64,000 bases of DNA from Hydrogenophaga crocea (lineage in GTDB: Bacteria; Pseudomonadota; Gammaproteobacteria; Burkholderiales; Burkholderiaceae_C), in assembly GCF_011388215.1 (NCBI RefSeq), contig NZ_CP049989.1, positions 2,170,001 to 2,234,000 on the forward strand, read 5' to 3'. The notes under the pieces were generated by a model, which searched no databases, had not been told where the DNA came from, and was given only the letters and a program-made list of their open reading frames with translations. This document shows, one piece after another, positions 43,654 to 52,745 of this stretch. The position numbers and the translations under genes are program-made. Numbering within the stretch: position 1 is the first letter of the stretch; each line of letters begins with the position of its first letter.

Positions 43654-44112
43654 ATGAACCCCGACCAAGTCCTGCAGGCGCTCGCCACCGCCTTCGACAC
43701 CCCCGACCTGCGATTCGACGCCAACGGTTGCGCGCGCCTGCGCGTGGACGACCGCATCGATGTGAACTTCGAGCGCAGCAGCGGGCACCTGCTGCACGTG
43801 TACTGCCCGCTGGGCCAACTGCCGGCCGACCACCGCGAGCCGATCTACGAGCGCCTGCTCACGGCCAACCTGTTCGGTGCCGAAACGGGCGGCGCCTCGC
43901 TCGCCATCGACCCGGAATTCGGTGAGATCGTGCTGTGCACCGACGTGGGCAACCACGGCTGGACGGCCGAACTCATCGCCTCGCGCATCGACCGCTTCGT
44001 GGACGCCGCCCTGGCCTGGCAAGAGCGCTTCACCGAACTCGCGGCCATGCCGGGCGATGCCGCGGCGCAGGCGAGCTTCCAGCGCCCGGTCGAATTTGTC
44101 GAGCATGCCTGA
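43654..44112 (+). CDS. CesT/Tir-chaperone-family protein
   Basis: A 152-residue protein resembling CesT-type type III secretion chaperones. It has an amphipathic start (MNPDQVLQALATAFDTPDL), alternating strands with VDDRIDVNFERSSGHLLHVYCPLG (in pieces), LYERLLTANLFGAETGGASLAID-type core and a C-terminal helix (IASRIDRFVDAALAWQERF). No secretion apparatus or obvious effector is nearby. Orphan members of this fold occur in Burkholderiales and may have been adopted for other roles. It is convergent with the alpha-E gene. Confidence 0.75.
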   Translation: MNPDQVLQALATAFDTPDLRFDANGCARLRVDDRIDVNFERSSGHLLHVYCPLGQLPADHREPIYERLLTANLFGAETGGASLAIDPEFGEIVLCTDVGNHGWTAELIASRIDRFVDAALAWQERFTELAAMPGDAAAQASFQRPVEFVEHA

Positions 44113-44197
44113 AACCTGGCCATTGGCAGGCCGACACCCTCGCTGGCCGACGCACTGAGGCGACCCGGCACCGGAACGAACGGGAAACCCGCCGCGC

Positions 44198-45157
44198 CTA
44201 GCCCGCCGGCACCAGAAAGTCCTGGCTGATGCGCCAGCCGAGTTCGTTCACGCGGTCGAGAAACTGCGTGAGGTAGGCGTGCAGGCCCGTGGCCAGGATC
44301 TCGTCGATGCGGCCGTACTGCAGTTCGGCCTTGAGCTTGCCCGCACGGCGCAGCGTTTCGGCGCTGTTGTCGTGCGCCACCACGCCCAGGTTGTTCACCA
44401 CCTCGTTCACGCTCGCGGCCAGGCTGCGCGGCATGTCGGCGCGCAGGATCAGCAGCTCGGCCACCCGCTCGGGCGTGATCACGTCGCGGTATACCTTGCG
44501 GTAGACCTCGAAGCCGCTCACGCTGCGCAGGATCGCGCTCCAGTGGTAGAAGTCGTACTCCTGGTCGAGCTCGCTGGCCGCGCCGTAGAAGTCGCTGTGC
44601 ACCGCGTGGAACTTCACGTCGAGCAGGCGCGCGGTGTTGTCGGCGCGCTCGAGGAAGGTGCCCATGCGGTAGAAGTGGAACGCCTCGTCCTGCAGCATGG
44701 TGCCGATGGCCACACCGCGCGAGAGGTGCGAGCGGAACTTGACCCACTCGAAGAACTCGCCCGGGTCGCGCTCGAAGTTCTTGCCCTTGAGCATGCGCGT
44801 GAGTTCGAGCCAGGTCTGGTTCTGCGTTTCCCAGAACTCGGTGGTGAGCGCGCCACGCACCGCGCGCGCATTCTCGCGTGCCGCGCGCAGGCACGACACG
44901 ATGCTCGACGGGTTGTTCTCGTCGCGCACCATGAAGTCGAGCACGTTGCGCGGCGTGATGGCCTCGCCGTACTTGGTGCGGTACGAAGGCATGAGCTCGC
45001 TGATGGTCAGCAGGCCTTCCCAGCCCACCTGCGCCACCGCGGCCGATTGCGGCAGCAGCGAGGTCTGGTAGTTGACATCGAGCATGCGCGCGGTGTTCTC
45101 CGCGCGCTCGGTGTAGCGCGACATCCAGAAGAGGTGGTCGGCGGTGCGCGACAGCAT
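44198..45157 (-). CDS. alpha-E domain protein (DUF403)
   Basis: A 319-residue all-helical alpha-E protein. The family start MLSRTADHLFWMSRYTERAENTARML (in pieces) contains the conserved RYTERAEN. A second copy of this pattern (GTFLERADNTARLLD) is seen at mid-length. Function is unknown; comparative studies link it to circularly permuted ATP-grasp and transglutaminase-like partners in a predicted peptide-modification or peptide-synthesis system. It lies 17 bp after the ATP-grasp gene on the minus strand. Confidence 0.93.
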   Translation of the reverse strand: MLSRTADHLFWMSRYTERAENTARMLDVNYQTSLLPQSAAVAQVGWEGLLTISELMPSYRTKYGEAITPRNVLDFMVRDENNPSSIVSCLRAARENARAVRGALTTEFWETQNQTWLELTRMLKGKNFERDPGEFFEWVKFRSHLSRGVAIGTMLQDEAFHFYRMGTFLERADNTARLLDVKFHAVHSDFYGAASELDQEYDFYHWSAILRSVSGFEVYRKVYRDVITPERVAELLILRADMPRSLAASVNEVVNNLGVVAHDNSAETLRRAGKLKAELQYGRIDEILATGLHAYLTQFLDRVNELGWRISQDFLVPAG

Positions 45158-45174
45158 GTGGGTCTCCCTTGGGT

Positions 45175-46617
45175 TCAGTCTTCGAGGATCCAGGTGTCTT
45201 TCGTGCCACCGCCTTGCGACGAGTTGACCACCAGAGAACCTTCCTTGAGCGCCACGCGCGTGAGGCCGCCGGGCACCAGCTGCACCTCCTTGCCCGAGAG
45301 CACGAAGGGCCGCAGATCGATGTGGCGGGGCGCCACGCCGCTTTTCACGTAGGTGGGACAGGTCGACAGCGAGAGCGTGGGCTGGGCGATGTAGCCCTCG
45401 GGCTTGGCGATCACGGCCTGGCGGAACTCCTCGATCTCGGCCTTGGTGGACGCGGGCCCGACCAGCATGCCGTAGCCGCCCGCGCCGTGCACCTCTTTCA
45501 CCACGAGCTCGGGCAGGTGGGCCAGGATGTACTTGAGGTCTTCGGGGTTGCGGCCCATGAAGGTGGGCACGTTGGCCAGGATGGGTTTCTGACCGAGGTA
45601 GAACTCGATCATCTTGGGCACATAGGGATAGATCGACTTGTCGTCGGCCACGCCGGTGCCCACCCCGTTGCAGATGCTCACGTTGCCGCTGCGGTACACG
45701 TCGAGCAGGCCCGCGCAGCCCAGCGTGGACGTGGGCCGGAACACCAGCGGATCGAGAAAGTCGTCGTCGACGCGGCGGTAGATCACGTCGACCCGGCGCG
45801 GGCCGCGCGTGGTGCGCATGTAGACGAAGTTGTCCTTCACGAACAGGTCCTGGCCTTCGACCAGTTCCACGCCCATCTGCTGCGCGAGGAAGGCGTGTTC
45901 GAAGTAGGCGCTGTTGTACATGCCGGGCGTGAGCACCACCACCGTGGGCTCGGCCGTGGTGGCCGGGCTCACCGAGCGCAGCGTCTCGAGCAGCAGGTCG
46001 GGGTAGTGCGCCACCGGCGCCACGCGGTTCTCGCCGAACAGCTCGGGGAACAGCCGCATCATCATCTTGCGGTCTTCGAGCATGTAGCTCACGCCGCTGG
46101 GCACGCGCAGGTTGTCTTCGAGCACGTAGTACTCGCCCTCGCCCTGGGCGTTGGGCGCGCGCACGATGTCGATGCCCGCGATGTGCGAGTAGATCTGGTG
46201 CGGCACGTCCACGCCCATCATCTCGGGGCGGAACTGCGCGTTCTGCAGGATCTGGTCGGCCGGGATCACGCCGGCCTTGATGATCTCCTGCTCGTGGTAG
46301 ACGTCGTGGATGAAGCGGTTGAGCGCGGCCACGCGCTGCACCAGACCCTCTTCCATGGTGCGCCATTCGTGGGCCGGGATGATGCGCGGGATCAGGTCGA
46401 AGGGAATGAGCCGCTCGGTGCCGGCGCCGTCTTCGTCCTTGGCGCCGTACACCGCGAAGGTGATGCCCACGCGGCGGAAGATCATCTCGGCCTCTTCGCG
46501 GCGGGCGGCCATGACCTCGTCGGGTTGCTCGGACAGCCAGCGTGCGTACTGCCGATAGTGCTCACGCACTTCGGATGGCGAGGCGTGCATCTCGTCGAAC
46601 ATCGGTCGTTGGCTCAT
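45175..46617 (-). CDS. circularly permuted type 2 ATP-grasp protein (DUF404/DUF407)
   Basis: A 480-residue ATP-grasp of the permuted type 2, predicted to form peptide-type amide bonds using ATP. Landmarks are FVYMRTTRGPRRVDVIYRRVDDDFLDPL (in pieces), ANVPTFMGR, VVKEVHGAGGYGMLVGP and LVPGGLTRVALKEGSLVVNSSQGGGTKDTW. Its ATG overlaps the comEC stop by four bases (ATGA). It is followed by the stand-alone alpha-E gene. Confidence 0.93.
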   Translation of the reverse strand: MSQRPMFDEMHASPSEVREHYRQYARWLSEQPDEVMAARREEAEMIFRRVGITFAVYGAKDEDGAGTERLIPFDLIPRIIPAHEWRTMEEGLVQRVAALNRFIHDVYHEQEIIKAGVIPADQILQNAQFRPEMMGVDVPHQIYSHIAGIDIVRAPNAQGEGEYYVLEDNLRVPSGVSYMLEDRKMMMRLFPELFGENRVAPVAHYPDLLLETLRSVSPATTAEPTVVVLTPGMYNSAYFEHAFLAQQMGVELVEGQDLFVKDNFVYMRTTRGPRRVDVIYRRVDDDFLDPLVFRPTSTLGCAGLLDVYRSGNVSICNGVGTGVADDKSIYPYVPKMIEFYLGQKPILANVPTFMGRNPEDLKYILAHLPELVVKEVHGAGGYGMLVGPASTKAEIEEFRQAVIAKPEGYIAQPTLSLSTCPTYVKSGVAPRHIDLRPFVLSGKEVQLVPGGLTRVALKEGSLVVNSSQGGGTKDTWILED

Positions 46618-49166
46618 GGTTGTTGTGCTCCTGGCAGCAGGATAGCAAGCTCCGGGCCAGCCGCCATGGGCGGGCGGGGTTCGCGGTGCTGCCAGTAGCG
46701 CGCGGCCTGCTCGCGCTCGCAACGCATGGCCTCGGGTTCATCGCTGCGCCAGGTGGCCGCGCCGCAGCGCGGCGTGTCCACCCAGGCCAGGCCGCGCGCG
46801 TCGTAACGCGCCAGCACGGCCGGCGCCGGATGGCCGTAGCGGTTGCGGTAGCCCGCCTGCACCACCACCCAGCGCGGCCGCAGGGTGTTGAGCAGCACCG
46901 GGCTCGACGAGCTGGCGCTGCCGTGGTGGGGCGCGAGCAGCAGCGCCACGCGTTCCTGCGGGCGCGCCAGCGCCAGCCGCGTCTCCTGCGCCGCGGGCAC
47001 GTCGCCCGTGAGCCAGGCCACCTGGGCGCCGGCCGCGATGCGCAGCACACACGACAGCGCGTTGGTCGGCACACCCACTCGGGCGTAGGTGGCGTCGTCG
47101 GGGTGCAGCAACTCGAAGTCCACGCCGTCCCAGTGCCAGCGCTCGCCCGCGCGGCAGCGCGAGGCCGGGTCGTCGTCGAACGACGAACGCCACACCGCCC
47201 CGGGGAACGCGCGCCGCAGGGCGTCGGCGCCACCGGCGTGGTCGCTGTCGCGGTGGCTGATCACCACCCGATCGGGCTGCACGCCCAGGGCGCGCAGCAG
47301 CGGCAGCACGGTGCGCTCGCCGGCGTCGGCCTCAGGGCTCCAGCGCGGGCCGCTGTCGTAGACCAGGGCGTGCCGCGCCGTTCGCACCAGCACCGCGCTG
47401 CCCTGCCCGACGTCGATGGCCAGCACCTCGAACACGCCTGGCGGCGGGCGCGGCGGCTCGTACAGCCAGGCCGGGGCCATGAGCAGCAGGCCGGCCAGGC
47501 GCATCACGGCGGGCAGCCGCATCACCAGCAAGGCGCCGCCGGCCACCGCGGCCAGCGCGGCCGAGAAGGGCACGGCGGGGCGGTGCACCACAGCCCAGGG
47601 CCATGCGGCCATGGGCTGCAGCAGCGCATTGAGCAGCTCCACCGCCCACGCGGCCAGCGACCACAGCGGGTGCAGCAACACGCCCAGCAAGGCCAGCGGC
47701 GTGACCACGAACCCTACCCAGGGCACGGCCACCAGGTTGGCGAGCAGGCCCACCAGCGAGAACTGGCCAAACAGCAGCAGGCCCAGCGGTGCGAGGCCCA
47801 GCGTCATCAACCATTGCTCGCGCCACAGGCGCGCCGCGGCACGCCCGCCGCGGTGCCACAGCGGCAGGCTGCGGGCGCCGGCCGGCGAAGGGCGGCCCGG
47901 GTCGGCCGCGAACAGCAGCGCCACGGCCAGAAAACTCAACCAGAACCCCGCGTCCAGCAGCGCCCAGGGGTCGAGCACCAGCACGGCCGCCATCGCGAAC
48001 AGCCACACGGCGGGCCAGGGCCATTGGCGCACGGTCACGCGCAGCCCCACGACCAGCGCCAGCATGAGCACGGTGCGCTGCGCAGGCACGTCGCCGCCGG
48101 CGAGCAGTGCATAGGCCGCGGCGGCCAGCACGCCGCCCACCGCCGCGGCGTGGCTCGCGGGCCAGCGCATGGGCAATGCGGGCCACCAGCGGCCGATGCC
48201 GCGCCACAGCGCCGCGATGAGCACGGTCGCCAGCCAGGCAAACAGCGTCACGTGCGCGCCCGAGATCGCCATCGCATGGGCGGTGGCGGTGTCGCGGTAC
48301 AGCGCCCAGTCGGCGCGGTCGATCGCGGCCTGGTCGCCCACCGCGAGCGCCGCGATCACCCCGGCGCTTCGCGGATCGCCCACCCGCTGCGCGATGGCCT
48401 GTGCAATGGCCTGCCGCGCGCGGTCCACCGGGTGCCAGGGCGTGGTGCCCAGGCGCCGGGGCGGCGCCGCCCGCGGGCCCAGGCGCACCGAGCCGGTCGC
48501 GCCGATGCCCTGCTCCCAGAGCCAGCGCTCGCGGTCGAAGCCGCTCGGATTGGCATCGCCGTGCGGGCGCTTCAGGCGCACCTCGAGGGCCCAGCGGTCG
48601 CCTGCGCGCAGGTCGGGCGGCTCGGTCTCGTCGTTGGCCGCACGGTACCAGCCCAGCAGCAGGCGCGGCGGCAGCCGCACCTGGGCGCCGGCGAGCGCCG
48701 CCCGCTCCACCACGAACACGAAGCGCAGGCCCGTGGCCCCGGCCTGCGGCAGCGAGGCCACGCGGCCCACCACCGCGATGTCGCGGCCTTCGAGCGCCGC
48801 ATCGAGACCGTCGGCCTGAAAGGCGTGCGCGCGCCAGCCGGTGCAGCCCACGGCCAGCGCCAGGCCGGCGAAGGCCCAGGCCGCGCGGGGGCGCAGCCAC
48901 AAAGCCAGCAGCCCGCAGAGCACCAGGCTCTGGTACACGGGCAGCGGCCACAGCGCCGCTTGCTGCAGTTGCAGCGCGGTGCCGGCCACGCCGGCGGCCA
49001 AGCACCAGCCCGCCCGCCAGGGGATGGGGGTCAGGCTTTGCAAGGGGACGGGGCGGCGGTGTCTGAGGGCATGGGGCCCGCATGCTTGGGCAGGGACGTG
49101 GGCCGGGCCATCGGCCACGAGGCCGATTGCTCCGGCGGCCGCCTCGCGCCGTCGCGCCAGCGTCAT
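46614..49166 (-). CDS. comEC: ComEC/Rec2-family DNA uptake channel
   Basis: An 850-residue protein with N-terminal membrane segments and a DUF4131 beta domain (about 110-220). The Competence transmembrane domain follows (AISGAHVTLFAWLATVLI; DPWALLDAGFWLSFLAVALLFA, in pieces). The C-terminal metallo-beta-lactamase-like domain has VISHRDSDHAGGADALR, LTGDVPAAQE and LAPHHGSASSSSP. It should carry single-stranded DNA across the inner membrane during transformation. It is unusual that its stop overlaps the ATG of the ATP-grasp gene. The exact N-terminus is uncertain. Confidence 0.93.
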   Translation of the reverse strand: MTLARRREAAAGAIGLVADGPAHVPAQACGPHALRHRRPVPLQSLTPIPWRAGWCLAAGVAGTALQLQQAALWPLPVYQSLVLCGLLALWLRPRAAWAFAGLALAVGCTGWRAHAFQADGLDAALEGRDIAVVGRVASLPQAGATGLRFVFVVERAALAGAQVRLPPRLLLGWYRAANDETEPPDLRAGDRWALEVRLKRPHGDANPSGFDRERWLWEQGIGATGSVRLGPRAAPPRRLGTTPWHPVDRARQAIAQAIAQRVGDPRSAGVIAALAVGDQAAIDRADWALYRDTATAHAMAISGAHVTLFAWLATVLIAALWRGIGRWWPALPMRWPASHAAAVGGVLAAAAYALLAGGDVPAQRTVLMLALVVGLRVTVRQWPWPAVWLFAMAAVLVLDPWALLDAGFWLSFLAVALLFAADPGRPSPAGARSLPLWHRGGRAAARLWREQWLMTLGLAPLGLLLFGQFSLVGLLANLVAVPWVGFVVTPLALLGVLLHPLWSLAAWAVELLNALLQPMAAWPWAVVHRPAVPFSAALAAVAGGALLVMRLPAVMRLAGLLLMAPAWLYEPPRPPPGVFEVLAIDVGQGSAVLVRTARHALVYDSGPRWSPEADAGERTVLPLLRALGVQPDRVVISHRDSDHAGGADALRRAFPGAVWRSSFDDDPASRCRAGERWHWDGVDFELLHPDDATYARVGVPTNALSCVLRIAAGAQVAWLTGDVPAAQETRLALARPQERVALLLAPHHGSASSSSPVLLNTLRPRWVVVQAGYRNRYGHPAPAVLARYDARGLAWVDTPRCGAATWRSDEPEAMRCEREQAARYWQHREPRPPMAAGPELAILLPGAQQP

Positions 49167-49255
49167 GGTGTTGTGGCGCAGCTCTTGCTAGCATGGGCCG
49201 CAGCCGCGCACCCTGGCGCGCGGCGCCCCCGATCCCTCGCAGAAAGCCCCGTTGC

Positions 49256-52200
49256 ATGGCCATCCACGTCGCCCTGAGCCACATCACGCACTACCGCTAC
49301 GACCGCCTGGTGCGACTGGGCCCGCAGGTGATCCGCCTGCGCCCCGCGCCGCACGCGCGGGCCAAGGTGCTCTCGTATTCGCAGCGCATCGAGCCGGCCA
49401 ACCACTTCATCAACTGGCAGCAGGACCCGTTCGCCAACCACCAGGCCCGGCTGGTGTTTCCCGAGCCCACCACCGAGTTCAAGATCACGGTGGACCTGGT
49501 GGTCGAGATGGCGGTGCACAACCCCTTCGACTTCTTCCTCGAGCCGCACGCCGAGCAGGTGCCCTTCGCCTACGCCGAGGCGCAGCGTGCCGAGCTCGCG
49601 CCCTACCTCGCCACCGAGCCGCTCACGCCGCTGCTGCAGGCCTACCTCGACGGCATCGACCGCGCGCCCCAGCGCACGGTGGACTTCCTGGTGCACCTGA
49701 ACCAGCGGCTGCAGCAGGACATCGCCTACACCATCCGCATGGAGCCCGGCGTGCAGACGCCCGAGCAGACGCTGCAGCTCAAACGCGGCTCGTGCCGCGA
49801 CAGCGGCTGGCTGCTGGTGCAGCTGCTGCGCCACCTGGGCCTGGCGGCGCGCTTCGTGTCGGGCTACCTGATCCAGCTCACGCCCGACGTGAAGGCCATC
49901 GACGGCCCCAGCGGCCCCGCGCAGGACTTCACCGACCTGCACGCCTGGTGCGAGGTGTTCCTGCCCGGCGCGGGCTGGATCGGCCTGGACCCGACCTCGG
50001 GCCTGCTCGCGGGCGAAGGCCACATTCCGCTGGCCTGCACGCCGCAGCCGGGCAGCGCCGCGCCTGTCGAGGGCCTGATGGACGAGGCCGAGGTGCAGTT
50101 CGAGCACCACATGCAGGTCACGCGCATCCACGAGTCGCCGCGCGTGACCAAGCCCTACACCGACGGGCAGTGGGCCGCGGTGCTCGCGCTCGGCGAGCAG
50201 GTGGACGCCGACCTGGTCAAACACGACGTGCGCCTCACGCAGGGCGGCGAGCCCACCTACGTGGCCACCGGCGACCGCGACGCCGCCGAATGGAACACCG
50301 ACGCGCTCGGCCCGACCAAGCGCGGCTACGCCACCGAACTGCTCGACCGGCTGCGCGCGCAGTACGGCCACGGCGGCTTCGTGCACATGGGCCAGGGCAA
50401 GTGGTACCCGGGCGAGCAATTGCCGCGCTGGGCGCTCTCCGTGTTCTGGCGCGCCGACGGCCAACCCTGCTGGAACAACCCCGCGCTGCTGGCCGACGAG
50501 CGCGACGAGGCCCACCACAACAGCGACGACGCGCGCCGCTTCACGCAGGCGCTGGCGCGCCGCCTGGGCATCGCCACGCGCTACATCACGGCCGGCCACG
50601 AGGACACCTGGTACTACCTGTGGCGCGAGCGCCGCCTGCCGGTGAACGTGGACCCGTTCGACAGCAAGCTGTCCGACGAGCTCGAACGCGTGCGCCTGCG
50701 CCGCGTGTTCGACCAGGGGCTGGACGCCGTGGTGGGTTACGTGCTGCCGCTGCAGGCCAACGCGGGCAACCCCGCGCTCGGCGGCACAGTGTGGTCCACC
50801 GGCCCCTGGTTCTTCCGCGACGAGCGCATGTACCTCGTGCCCGGCGATTCGCCCATGGGCTACCGACTGCCGCTGGACTCGCTGCCCTGGGTGAGCGCGG
50901 GCGATCACCCCTACCACATCGAACAGGACCCGTTCACGCCGCGCGCACCCCTGCCGGCGGCCACGCCCTGGCGCCAGCAGTCGCGCGATTCGGCCGATGC
51001 CGCGTGGTTCGAGGCTTCGGCGCCGCGCGCGGCCGGCGCGGCCACGGGTGCCGGCACCGGTCCGAACACGGAGGCCGGCCCCGGACCCGCCAGTGCCAGC
51101 GCCGGCACGGCACGCGCGCCGCAGCGCGGCGAATCGGCCGGCTGGCTCACGCGCACCGCCCTGTGCGTCGAGGCGCGCGACCCGCAGCGCGCCAACGGCC
51201 CCAAGGCCGAAAAGGCCGAGGGCGGCAAACGCCAGCACCTCTACGTGTTCATGCCGCCGCTCGCGCGGCTCGAGGACTACCTGAACCTGCTGGCCGCGGT
51301 CGAAGACACGGCCGAACGCCTGAACCTGCCCATCGTGCTCGAGGGCTATCCGCCGCCGCGCGACCCGCGCCTGAAGGTGCTGCAGGTCACGCCCGATCCG
51401 GGTGTGATCGAGGTCAACATCCACCCCGCGCACAGTTGGGGCGAGCTGGTGGAGCACACCGAATTCCTGTACGAGGCCGCGCACCAGACGCGCCTGTGCG
51501 CCGAGAAGTTCATGACCGATGGCCGCCACACCGGCACCGGCGGCGGCAACCACTTCGTGCTCGGCGGCGCCACGCCGGCCGACTCGCCCTTTCTGCGCCG
51601 TCCCGACCTGCTCGGCAGCCTGCTGGGCTTCTGGCACAACCACCCCTCGCTCAGCTACCTGTTCAGCGGCCTGTTCATCGGCCCCACCAGCCAGGCCCCG
51701 CGCGTGGACGAAGCGCGCAACGACCAGTTGCACGAGCTCGAGATCGCGCTCGAACAACTCGATCGCGCCAAAGGCATCTACGGCGACCACGTGCCGCCGT
51801 GGTTCGTCGACCGCACGCTGCGCAACATCCTGATCGACGTCACCGGCAACACCCACCGCAGCGAGTTCTGCATCGACAAGCTCTACTCGCCCGACGGCCC
51901 CACCGGCCGGCTGGGCCTCCTCGAGCTGCGCGCCTTCGAGATGCCGCCGCACGCGCGCATGAGCGTGGCCCAGCAGCTGCTGCTGCGCGCGCTGGTGGCG
52001 CGCTTCTGGCAGCAGCCCTACAAGGCGCCGCTGGCGCGCTGGGGCACCGAGCTGCACGACCGCTGGCTGCTGCCCACCTATTTGCGCATGGACTTCGAAG
52101 ACGTGATCGCCGAGCTGCGCGACTTCGGCTACGCCTTCGACATGGCCTGGTTCGCGCCGCATTTCGAGTTCCGCTTCCCGCTGATCGGCGAGGTCGCGGC

Positions 52201-52711
52201 GCGCGGCATCGAGCTCACGCTGCGCAGCGCGCTCGAGCCCTGGCACGTGATGGGCGAAGAAGGCGCCATCGGCGGCACCGTGCGCTACGTCGACTCCTCG
52301 CTCGAACGGCTCGAGGTGCACGTGCGCGGCTGGACCGACCGCCGCCACGCCATCACCTGCAACGGCCGTGTGCTGCCGCTGCACAGCACGGGCGTGGCCG
52401 GCGAGTACGTGGCCGGCGTGCGCTACAAGGCCTGGGCCCCGCCCTCGGCGCTGCACCCCTCGATCGGTGTGCACGCGCCGCTCACCTTCGACATCGTGGA
52501 CACCTGGATGCAGCGTTCATTGGGCGGCTGCCGCTACCACGTGGCGCACCCGGGCGGACGCAACTACGACACCTTCCCCATCAACGCCTTCGAGGCCGAA
52601 AGCCGCCGCCTCGCGCGCTTCTTCCAGATGGGCCACACGCCCGGCCTCATGCAGGTGCAGGCCGAGGCGGTCAACCGTGAATTCCCGTGCACGCTGGACT
52701 TGAGGCGCTGA
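49256..52711 (+). CDS. transglutaminase-like protein with DUF2126
   Basis: A 1151-residue cytosolic protein. The N-terminal 290 residues have a beta domain (IHVALSHITHYRYDRLVRLGPQVIRLRP, in pieces) and a transglutaminase-like core with triad Cys180 (RGSCRDSGW), His229 (LHAWCEV) and Asp245 (GLDPTSG). The rest is DUF2126, which includes HTGTGGGNHFVLGG and DVTGNTHRSEFCIDKLYSPDGP (in pieces), looking like a ligase-type or glutamine-synthetase-like domain. A Gly/Ala/Thr-rich linker sits near residues 590-630. It is followed by an ATP-grasp/alpha-E fusion and a second transglutaminase, together forming a plus-strand operon. ATG 49256 precedes the family start. Confidence 0.93.
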   Translation: MAIHVALSHITHYRYDRLVRLGPQVIRLRPAPHARAKVLSYSQRIEPANHFINWQQDPFANHQARLVFPEPTTEFKITVDLVVEMAVHNPFDFFLEPHAEQVPFAYAEAQRAELAPYLATEPLTPLLQAYLDGIDRAPQRTVDFLVHLNQRLQQDIAYTIRMEPGVQTPEQTLQLKRGSCRDSGWLLVQLLRHLGLAARFVSGYLIQLTPDVKAIDGPSGPAQDFTDLHAWCEVFLPGAGWIGLDPTSGLLAGEGHIPLACTPQPGSAAPVEGLMDEAEVQFEHHMQVTRIHESPRVTKPYTDGQWAAVLALGEQVDADLVKHDVRLTQGGEPTYVATGDRDAAEWNTDALGPTKRGYATELLDRLRAQYGHGGFVHMGQGKWYPGEQLPRWALSVFWRADGQPCWNNPALLADERDEAHHNSDDARRFTQALARRLGIATRYITAGHEDTWYYLWRERRLPVNVDPFDSKLSDELERVRLRRVFDQGLDAVVGYVLPLQANAGNPALGGTVWSTGPWFFRDERMYLVPGDSPMGYRLPLDSLPWVSAGDHPYHIEQDPFTPRAPLPAATPWRQQSRDSADAAWFEASAPRAAGAATGAGTGPNTEAGPGPASASAGTARAPQRGESAGWLTRTALCVEARDPQRANGPKAEKAEGGKRQHLYVFMPPLARLEDYLNLLAAVEDTAERLNLPIVLEGYPPPRDPRLKVLQVTPDPGVIEVNIHPAHSWGELVEHTEFLYEAAHQTRLCAEKFMTDGRHTGTGGGNHFVLGGATPADSPFLRRPDLLGSLLGFWHNHPSLSYLFSGLFIGPTSQAPRVDEARNDQLHELEIALEQLDRAKGIYGDHVPPWFVDRTLRNILIDVTGNTHRSEFCIDKLYSPDGPTGRLGLLELRAFEMPPHARMSVAQQLLLRALVARFWQQPYKAPLARWGTELHDRWLLPTYLRMDFEDVIAELRDFGYAFDMAWFAPHFEFRFPLIGEVAARGIELTLRSALEPWHVMGEEGAIGGTVRYVDSSLERLEVHVRGWTDRRHAITCNGRVLPLHSTGVAGEYVAGVRYKAWAPPSALHPSIGVHAPLTFDIVDTWMQRSLGGCRYHVAHPGGRNYDTFPINAFEAESRRLARFFQMGHTPGLMQVQAEAVNREFPCTLDLRR

Positions 52712-52745
52712 TCGTGTTCGTGGGGGCCCGGGCATACTGCGCGCC

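Noticed and set aside
44198-46366. One long minus-strand frame joining the alpha-E protein with upstream sequence
   Set aside because: The upstream 403 codons are out-of-frame translation of the ATP-grasp gene. The true alpha-E start is ATG 45157.
49163-52474. A 1103-codon open frame antisense to the DUF2126 transglutaminase gene
   Set aside because: No recognisable domain, His/Arg/Val-rich complement composition. The plus-strand protein has a full catalytic triad and family motifs.
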